A stretch of DNA of 29,299 bases, from contig JBLIDK010000025.1 in assembly GCA_047632595.1 (NCBI GenBank), forward strand, positions 1-29,299, written 5' to 3'. Positions 23,950-29,299 of the stretch are shown piece after piece. The notes under the pieces are model-generated. The model was not told the origin of the DNA. It saw nothing but the letters and a program-made list of their open reading frames with translations, and did no database searches. This DNA is from JBLIDK01 sp047632595. GTDB taxonomy: Bacteria; Bacteroidota; Bacteroidia; Sphingobacteriales; Sphingobacteriaceae. The first letter of the stretch is position 1. Every line of letters starts with the position of its first letter. Both the position numbers and the translations under genes were made by a program.

Positions 23950-25338
23950 TTATAAATGAATTACTTCATCATAAGCTGCGGCAGCCGCTTCCATAACAGC
24001 CTCACTCATAGTAGGGTGAGGATGAACAGATTTTATTATTTCATGTCCTGTAGTTTCTAATTTTCTTGCCACTACTGCTTCGGCAATCATATCAGTTACG
24101 CCTTTGCCAATAAAGTGTGCTCCTAACCACTCACCGTACTTGGCGTCAAATATTACTTTTACAAAACCTTCTTTACTTCCAGAAGCGCTTGCTTTACCGG
24201 AAGCTGAAAAAGGGAATTTACCCACTTTCAATTCATAACCTGCTTCTTTTGCTTGAGCTTCTGTCAATCCAACTGAAGCAATTTCTGGATAGCAATAAGT
24301 ACATCCAGGAATATTTCCATAGTCTAAGGCTTGAACATCCATTCCTGAAATTTTCTCAACACAAATTATACCTTCTGCTGAAGCTACGTGAGCTAATGCT
24401 TGTCCGTGAACAACATCACCAATTGCATAAACTCCTTTTAAAGATGTTTGATAAAAATCATCTACCTTAATTTTTCCTTTTTCAAGAGCAATGTTGTTTT
24501 CTTCTAATCCAATAGATTCAATATTTGGTGCTACTCCAACTGCAGATAATACTACTTCAGCCTCAATAACTTCTTGACCTTTTTTAGTTTTAATATTTAC
24601 TTTAGACAACTTGCCTTTAGTATCAACACTCAGAACTTCAGATGAAGTCATGATTTTAATACCAGATTTCTTGAAATTTTTCTCTAATTCTTTTGAAATA
24701 TCAGCATCTTCAACTGGAACAATTCTGTCCATGTATTCCACTATTGTTACGTCTGTTCCCATTGTATTGTAGAAATAGGCAAACTCAACTCCAATTGCTC
24801 CACTTCCAACAACCACCATCGATTTCGGCATTTTATCCAAAACCATTGCTTCTCGGTAGCCAATTATTTTTGTACCATCTTGAGGCATGTTAGGTAATTG
24901 CCGTGACCTTGATCCTGTTGCAAGGATAATGTTCTTGGCAGTATAATCTTTCTTTACACCTTTATTATCAGACACTTCAACTATTCCAGCCTTCTTTATC
25001 TTAGCTGTTCCTTCAATGACATCTACTTTATTCTTTTTAAGTAGAAATTGAACTCCCTTGCTCATTCCTTCGGCTACTCCTCTACTACGTTTAATAACTT
25101 TAGTGAAATCAGCTTTTGGCGATTTCAATTCTATACCGTAATCTTCAGCATGGTTAATGTAATTAAATACTTCAGCACTTTTAAGCAAGGCTTTAGTTGG
25201 AATACAACCCCAATTAAGGCAAACACCGCCTAATGATTCTTTTTCTACTACTGCGGCTTTTAAACCTAGTTGTGAAGCTCTTATTGCAGCAACATAGCCA
25301 CCAGGTCCACTTCCAATTACTATTATATCGTAACTCAT
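23950..25338 (-). CDS. lpdA: Dihydrolipoyl dehydrogenase (E3)
   Basis: 462 residues. Reoxidises dihydrolipoamide of pyruvate, 2-oxoglutarate or branched-chain 2-oxoacid dehydrogenase complexes with NAD+. FAD motif IGSGPGGYVAAIRA (8-21), redox disulfide Cys40-Cys45 in GGVCLNWGCIPTKAL, NAD motif VVVGSGAIGVEFAYF, second FAD motif VYAIGDV, and the dimer-interface HPHPTMSEA (His441/Glu446) that completes the neighbouring active site. No N-terminal lipoyl domain. Start ATG at 25338, 25 bases after the M28 peptidase stop. No E1 or E2 genes are in the window. Confidence 0.97.
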   Translation of the reverse strand: MSYDIIVIGSGPGGYVAAIRASQLGLKAAVVEKESLGGVCLNWGCIPTKALLKSAEVFNYINHAEDYGIELKSPKADFTKVIKRSRGVAEGMSKGVQFLLKKNKVDVIEGTAKIKKAGIVEVSDNKGVKKDYTAKNIILATGSRSRQLPNMPQDGTKIIGYREAMVLDKMPKSMVVVGSGAIGVEFAYFYNTMGTDVTIVEYMDRIVPVEDADISKELEKNFKKSGIKIMTSSEVLSVDTKGKLSKVNIKTKKGQEVIEAEVVLSAVGVAPNIESIGLEENNIALEKGKIKVDDFYQTSLKGVYAIGDVVHGQALAHVASAEGIICVEKISGMDVQALDYGNIPGCTYCYPEIASVGLTEAQAKEAGYELKVGKFPFSASGKASASGSKEGFVKVIFDAKYGEWLGAHFIGKGVTDMIAEAVVARKLETTGHEIIKSVHPHPTMSEAVMEAAAAAYDEVIHL

Positions 25339-25363
25339 ACGTTTGTTTTTGAACTAATTAATA

Positions 25364-26827
25364 TTAATCCCATTTCCAATCTCCGGCAATGGTCATTTTT
25401 TCTTTTAAACCAGCATCAACAAAAAACTGCTTCGTTTCTTCACTGTTTAGCCTTTTAAATGAAAGTTCTTCTGACATTGCCAATTGATAAAGTAGCAAGC
25501 CCATTCTAACACTTGTGTTTTTCATATGTTTTTCATTAACTAACTTGATGTTATCGCTGTTTGAATGATAAAACTTATACACCCCTTTGTCTAAATTACC
25601 ATTGGGTTGAAGTGCTGGAATTCCTTCCAAAATAAATGGCTGGTGATCTGAATGCAACCCAATATTGCTAGCCAATTCGTTTGCAAATGTAGTATCTAAT
25701 TTCGCTATTAATGAACCAAAATTTAAAATGGTTTTCTCTAAGTCCTTACGACCTTGAATATCAAAGCCTTTTGGATTTCCACTCATGTCAATATTGATGT
25801 ACAATTTAACATCCTCTAATTCTCCATTTGTCTTCAATTCATTTACAAAATGTGTTGATCCAAGTAGTCCTTGTTCCTCTCCCATCCAAAAAGCAAATAC
25901 CACAGTGTATTTTGGTTCAAAATTTAGTTTTGCCATTGCCCTTGCGATATCTAATATGGCAAAGGCGCCAATACCATTATCAATTGCTCCGGTTGAAAGG
26001 TCCCAGCTATCTAAATGACCACCAATTATTATTGTTTCTTTCTTTTTACCAGGAATGGTAGCAAGAACATTTCTGGCTTTAATTGATGAGACCTTGTTTT
26101 TTGTGAAGATTTTAACGGTAAAGCCATTCTTTTTATTCAAGTATTTACTTCTAATTAAGTTCCCAGATTCGCGATCGATGCATATCGCCGGAATAGGTAA
26201 AACATCTCCAGTTATACTTGCAGTCCCTGTTAATAAAACACCTCCAGTTGGCTTATTTACAAATATTAGTCCAATTGCACCCTTATCAATAGCTAAGGAT
26301 GTTTTTTCAGTTCTATGAAGATTTTTTTCTTGATTTGACGAGGTGTTTAAAGGATAAAGGTTTACCAAGGCTATTTTACCGGCTAACTTTACACCTACAC
26401 TATCAAAATCTTTAACCAAACCATCACCAACATCTATAAGTTGTGATTCTATATTAGAATATTCAGGTGAATAAGCTAAGGAAACAGCATTAAACTTAAG
26501 GCTATCTTTTTTCGAAATTAAAATAATCGAGACCGTATCTCTAGACCAAGCGTTAGTTTGAAATTCTTGGTATTTTACATTTAGGCCGTAATCCAACAGT
26601 TTATTATAAACCATTTCTTCTGCCTGCGCCCCATTTTTGGAACCGGTAAGTCTATGACCAATAGTTTTTGAACTTTGTTTAAATAAATCAAACCCTTCAA
26701 ACTTGGATTGAATGTCGTTAAACAATTTCTTTTCTTGCTTCAAACTATCATTAGTGGAGCAAGAAATTAAAAAAACAACGGCCAGACTTAATATGCTGAC
26801 CGTTTTGTTTTGTTTTTTGAAATGCAT
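25364..26827 (-). CDS. M28 family metallopeptidase, lipoprotein
   Basis: 487 residues. N-terminal lipoprotein signal with lipobox FLISC, lipidated Cys23, so a surface or periplasmic anchored enzyme. A PA-like insert (about 115-240) precedes the zinc peptidase domain. Di-zinc ligands and base: His271 (GGHLDSWD), Asp283 (GAIDNGIG), Glu317-Glu318 (WMGEEQG), Asp347 (INIDMSG) and His395 (LHSDHQPF). The layout resembles the carboxypeptidase Q/aminopeptidase group, so it probably trims peptides; carboxy- or aminopeptidase action cannot be told. It starts 12 bases after the THX gene stop and is followed by lpdA at 25 bases. Confidence 0.93.
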   Translation of the reverse strand: MHFKKQNKTVSILSLAVVFLISCSTNDSLKQEKKLFNDIQSKFEGFDLFKQSSKTIGHRLTGSKNGAQAEEMVYNKLLDYGLNVKYQEFQTNAWSRDTVSIILISKKDSLKFNAVSLAYSPEYSNIESQLIDVGDGLVKDFDSVGVKLAGKIALVNLYPLNTSSNQEKNLHRTEKTSLAIDKGAIGLIFVNKPTGGVLLTGTASITGDVLPIPAICIDRESGNLIRSKYLNKKNGFTVKIFTKNKVSSIKARNVLATIPGKKKETIIIGGHLDSWDLSTGAIDNGIGAFAILDIARAMAKLNFEPKYTVVFAFWMGEEQGLLGSTHFVNELKTNGELEDVKLYINIDMSGNPKGFDIQGRKDLEKTILNFGSLIAKLDTTFANELASNIGLHSDHQPFILEGIPALQPNGNLDKGVYKFYHSNSDNIKLVNEKHMKNTSVRMGLLLYQLAMSEELSFKRLNSEETKQFFVDAGLKEKMTIAGDWKWD

Positions 26828-26839
26828 TCAATAATTAAA

Positions 26840-27184
26840 TTATTTTGCTGCTGGTTTTTTCGCTGCGGGCTTGTCCGACTTAGCCTCAGTTGCAGATTTT
26901 TTAGCTGCTGCTGGTTTTTTAGCTGCTGCTGGTTTTTTTTCTGCTTTTGGCGCAGCTTTTTCTACCGTTTTAGTTGCAGGTTTTGCTTTTACTTCTGCTT
27001 TAGCTTTCACTTCAGCTTTTGCTGCTGTTTTAGCTTTTGCTTCTGCCTTAGGTGCTGGCTTAGCAGCTTTTGCGGCTTTCGCTGCAGAGATAGCTTGCTT
27101 CTTGTTATCACTCCTCATTCGTGAAACACCGTAAGAACCATTTGTAATCTTACCTTTTCTAGATTTTATATCACCTTTACCCAT
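26840..27184 (-). CDS. 30S ribosomal protein THX with long Lys/Ala/Pro tail
   Basis: 114 residues. The first ~24 residues (MGKGDIKSRKGKITNGSYGV, then SRMR) match the small 30S protein THX, which is about 26 residues in Thermus (GKGDRRTRRGKI...GTYGKYRPRK). In Thermus it sits in the 30S head. The remaining ~85 residues are almost only Lys, Ala, Pro, Glu and Thr, with repeats such as AEVKAK x2 and KKPAAA x2, like histone H1 or AlgP tails, and probably disordered and nucleic-acid binding. Short THX proteins normally end soon after the core. The ATG is one base after the stop of the upstream gene. No own promoter is visible. Confidence 0.8.
   Translation of the reverse strand: MGKGDIKSRKGKITNGSYGVSRMRSDNKKQAISAAKAAKAAKPAPKAEAKAKTAAKAEVKAKAEVKAKPATKTVEKAAPKAEKKPAAAKKPAAAKKSATEAKSDKPAAKKPAAK
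26903..26938. repeat. Perfect 18-bp tandem duplication in the THX tail
   Basis: AGCTGCTGCTGGTTTTTT occurs twice head to tail (26903-26920 and 26921-26938) and encodes KKPAAA repeats on the minus strand. A T8 homopolymer ends the block. Copy number could vary by slippage without changing the frame. Confidence 0.9.
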
Positions 27185-27185
27185 A

Positions 27186-29299
27186 TTATTTAATAATTAG
27201 TTTATGAGTTTCGAATGTATCGGAAAGTTCCACTTGAACCAAATATATTCCGCTTTTTAATCCAATTATTGATAATTTTTCTTCTAATTGAGTGCTATTT
27301 ATTTCATGCTCCATAACTTTCTCACCAATAATTGAGTAAAGTGTAACTTTCTTAACTTCTTGCAACAATTTGTTTTTAAGAATTATCTCAGCTGTTTCTT
27401 CTGTTGGGTTTGGATAAAGTTCAACAGAATTAATCTGGTTTTCATTAATATCTACTGTATATCCTACTGAAAATTGTTGCTTATACTGACAGCCAAAATT
27501 TCCTGAAATATTTTTTAAAATGTTGTTGCTGGCCCCATCTCTAAATCGAATGTACCCTGATCCATCGTTGTTAAACGGATAGTATAATCCATCGCAACTA
27601 CTATCATCAATAATAAAAGTATAACATCCAACAGGTAGATTTAAAGTATCATTATTGATTGAATTAACAGAAATATCAGATGATTCAAACACCTTAATTC
27701 CATTCTGATTTTCGACATACCAATTATTTTCATTTGAAGCCAAGTTTGTTTTTACCTCAACTATTAAATTTGAGGGATATACTTTGGGAATATCATAACT
27801 GCTAAAATAAAAGTTGTTTGCTGTATTTAAATCTGCTGCACCATTAACTTCATAAACCTCAGCCATAAAAATATTATTTGGTGCCATTTCCCAAATTCCA
27901 AAAATATCTGAAGGTAGAACAACTTCTTCTGCCTTCCCTGGGTCCAATTCACCTACCCATGAAAATATTTTTAAAGAACTTCCCTTTTGACCATATCTAA
28001 TTGTTGCCGTTTTTAACTGAACCAAACCCTCATTTTTAAGCATTATTTTTGGTTGAGAACAAATTGGATTTTCACGTCTATGCTGATCTTTATCAGAAGG
28101 AGCTATAATATCAATAATTGACGCATCTACTTGATGATTATTTTGTTCGTAAAAAACTAGTTGGGATTCAATTATATAGTTGGGATGAAATCCTGCACCA
28201 CCCAAGTAAGTATAAGAATCCATATTCATATCTATATCAATTGAATCTGATTCTAAATCAGAAAACAAATAATGCTCACGAGTTAAAGCTTTTTCACCTG
28301 GGCACCAGTTTGCTCTATCCGAAATCCATGTTCCTGCTTGTGGATAAAGCGGGTTTAATCCGCAGTCGTTACGCCAAACACTTTGTACAAATTTTTGAAC
28401 ACCATTTACCTTCAAATAATAGTTTTTTGGACAAAATTCTGCGCAATTTTCAGCGCCTCCAAAACTATGTCCTGAATGGGTTACTCGTAATTTTGCTTCC
28501 TTAGTTCCTGTTGGAATTTTCAATCTTTTCAAATTAAGATCTTCTTCAATCGATCTACCTGAATCACCGTAACGAAATCCACCAGGACCACTAGAATAGA
28601 TATTCTTTATATCTAAAACCTTCCTATTTGGAGTTCCTTTTACAAACTCGAAGTCTAAGCTTGCAGTAAATCCATTCTGATATCCGCTATAAAACACTTG
28701 AATTTCAACCGAATCATGCAATAATGGTTCAAAATCAGTTACATCATAATGCCACACATTTTTAAACGTATTTAGGTAGCTTCCTGCATAAGGTGTAATT
28801 AAACGTGCTAGCTCATATCGTACAACAACATCAAAAACATCGTAATAAGGCCAATAGATTTGGTACATTAAGCTATCCCCATATAAGGTGTCGGTTGTTA
28901 AGGTATCACCAGAAGAATTAAACGAATATTTTACTGTTGGAGACGGCCAAACAAATAAAGTATCGGTAGGTGTATTTGGGTTCAGTGAATCTTCAAAAAG
29001 AACCACTTCCCAGATATCCAAGACCATTGAATCTGTCATCATAGTATTTTCATTAAAGAAATAACTGTATGAGGTGTCAAATGCAATATAAAGCGAATCC
29101 GGTATTGAACCCCCTAGTTTAAATTGTGGAGCATTTTTTAAAGTGGAATCTTTAGTACCGGGACGATGAAGTATAAACACTTGAGTTGTATAATCCCATT
29201 GCGAACATCCTGAAGAAGGACATCCCAAAGTGTAGCTCATTATAATACTTCTAAATTCCTCGGAATTGTCAGGAAATAAAGTAGTTTCATTGTAGCCAC
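27186..29299 (-). CDS. PNGase F-like secreted protein with T9SS sorting domain, 5' end outside window
   Basis: The frame is open through the right edge (GYNETTLFPDNSEEFRSII precedes the Met at 29240), so at least 703 residues, N-terminus missing. Numbering from that Met: SSGCSQWDYTTQVFI (9-23) matches the Cys-x-x-Trp-Asp segment of peptide-N-glycosidase F holding catalytic Asp60. LARLITPY, HYDVTDFEPLL and DFEFVKGTPNRK (197-207) also follow PNGase F order. NCAEFC (265-270) matches the Glu206 site, and GTWISDRANWCPGEKALTR (303-321) is very close. The residue at the Glu118 position is not acidic, and ~105 extra residues separate the Asp site from LITPY. The last ~80 residues (VELYPNPTEE...GLKSGIYLVQVE) are a type A T9SS sorting domain. 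Removal of N-glycans from proteins is possible but unproven. Confidence 0.8.
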   Translation of the reverse strand, partial: GYNETTLFPDNSEEFRSIIMSYTLGCPSSGCSQWDYTTQVFILHRPGTKDSTLKNAPQFKLGGSIPDSLYIAFDTSYSYFFNENTMMTDSMVLDIWEVVLFEDSLNPNTPTDTLFVWPSPTVKYSFNSSGDTLTTDTLYGDSLMYQIYWPYYDVFDVVVRYELARLITPYAGSYLNTFKNVWHYDVTDFEPLLHDSVEIQVFYSGYQNGFTASLDFEFVKGTPNRKVLDIKNIYSSGPGGFRYGDSGRSIEEDLNLKRLKIPTGTKEAKLRVTHSGHSFGGAENCAEFCPKNYYLKVNGVQKFVQSVWRNDCGLNPLYPQAGTWISDRANWCPGEKALTREHYLFSDLESDSIDIDMNMDSYTYLGGAGFHPNYIIESQLVFYEQNNHQVDASIIDIIAPSDKDQHRRENPICSQPKIMLKNEGLVQLKTATIRYGQKGSSLKIFSWVGELDPGKAEEVVLPSDIFGIWEMAPNNIFMAEVYEVNGAADLNTANNFYFSSYDIPKVYPSNLIVEVKTNLASNENNWYVENQNGIKVFESSDISVNSINNDTLNLPVGCYTFIIDDSSCDGLYYPFNNDGSGYIRFRDGASNNILKNISGNFGCQYKQQFSVGYTVDINENQINSVELYPNPTEETAEIILKNKLLQEVKKVTLYSIIGEKVMEHEINSTQLEEKLSIIGLKSGIYLVQVELSDTFETHKLIIK

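Noticed and set aside
24117..24893. Leu/His-rich plus-strand ORFs inside lpdA
   Set aside because: Composition typical of antisense frames of an AT-rich gene; lpdA on the other strand is unambiguous.
26810..27134. Plus-strand ORFs rich in Phe/Cys/Ser or Ala/Phe opposite the THX gene
   Set aside because: They are mirror frames of the Lys/Ala repeat codons on the minus strand; the minus frame has a recognisable THX core.
28118..28504. 128-residue plus-strand ORF inside the PNGase F-like gene
   Set aside because: Antisense to conserved PNGase F motifs; no coding signature of its own.
1..29299. CRISPR array, tRNA or rRNA genes
   Set aside because: No regularly spaced direct repeats, cloverleaf-like segments or rRNA-like stretches were seen by eye on either strand.

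Overview
The window looks like a chromosomal segment of a Bacteroidota bacterium, most likely a flavobacterium-like lineage; I cannot name a genus. Reasons: low GC by eye; promoters of the TAnnTTTG type close to several starts; no Shine-Dalgarno-like sequence at the starts I inspected; a family S46 dipeptidyl-peptidase; a type IX secretion (Por) sorting domain; ribosomal protein THX; and a TopA ending in GRFGP-type repeats instead of zinc fingers. Most of the window is housekeeping.

Layout. 1-1844 (-) is the N-terminal two thirds or more of a secreted S46 peptidase, cut by the window edge. Divergent from it, 1923-3384 (+) carries a free-methionine-(R)-sulfoxide reductase and a histone-deacetylase-fold deacylase. 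After a hairpin-rich gap, 3554-9369 (+) is a nucleic-acid run (topA, a small unknown protein, a PolB-type 3'-5' exonuclease, ruvB) ending in nuoD, which overlaps ruvB by 4 nt. recQ (9371-11566, -) converges on it. kdsD and manC (11649-13736, +) make sugar precursors for KDO and GDP-mannose. rlmB (-) and dnaB (+) diverge around a 360-bp gap holding a DnaA-box cluster and palindromes.

16401-17753 is the only clearly accessory stretch. It holds a broken GNAT acetyltransferase, a REPIN-like pair of small palindromes, a structured non-coding segment, an unknown lipoprotein whose start overlaps a short orphan C-terminal ORF, and a set of hairpins repeating a CAAATTGnCAT box. Then come chrA and a small TPR protein (-), etfB-etfA and a bifunctional-nuclease/UVR protein (+), a bidirectional terminator, and citrate synthase (-).

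23211-23800 is a decayed PAS-domain signalling gene. From the right edge a minus-strand run encodes a PNGase F-like T9SS cargo protein (5' end outside the window), a THX ribosomal protein with a long Lys/Ala/Pro tail, a lipoprotein M28 peptidase and dihydrolipoyl dehydrogenase, closed by a good intrinsic terminator at 23881-23925.

How the genes fit together. lpd, gltA and etfAB belong to central carbon and acyl-CoA/electron metabolism. topA, ruvB, recQ, dnaB and the exonuclease handle DNA. The S46 peptidase, M28 peptidase and PNGase F-like protein fit a protein- and glycoprotein-degrading lifestyle. I saw no tRNA, rRNA, CRISPR array, intact transposase or prophage. The most interesting items are the THX tail, the PNGase F-like protein with a changed active site, promoters that imply leaderless mRNAs, the DnaA-box cluster at dnaB, and the small decayed island after dnaB.
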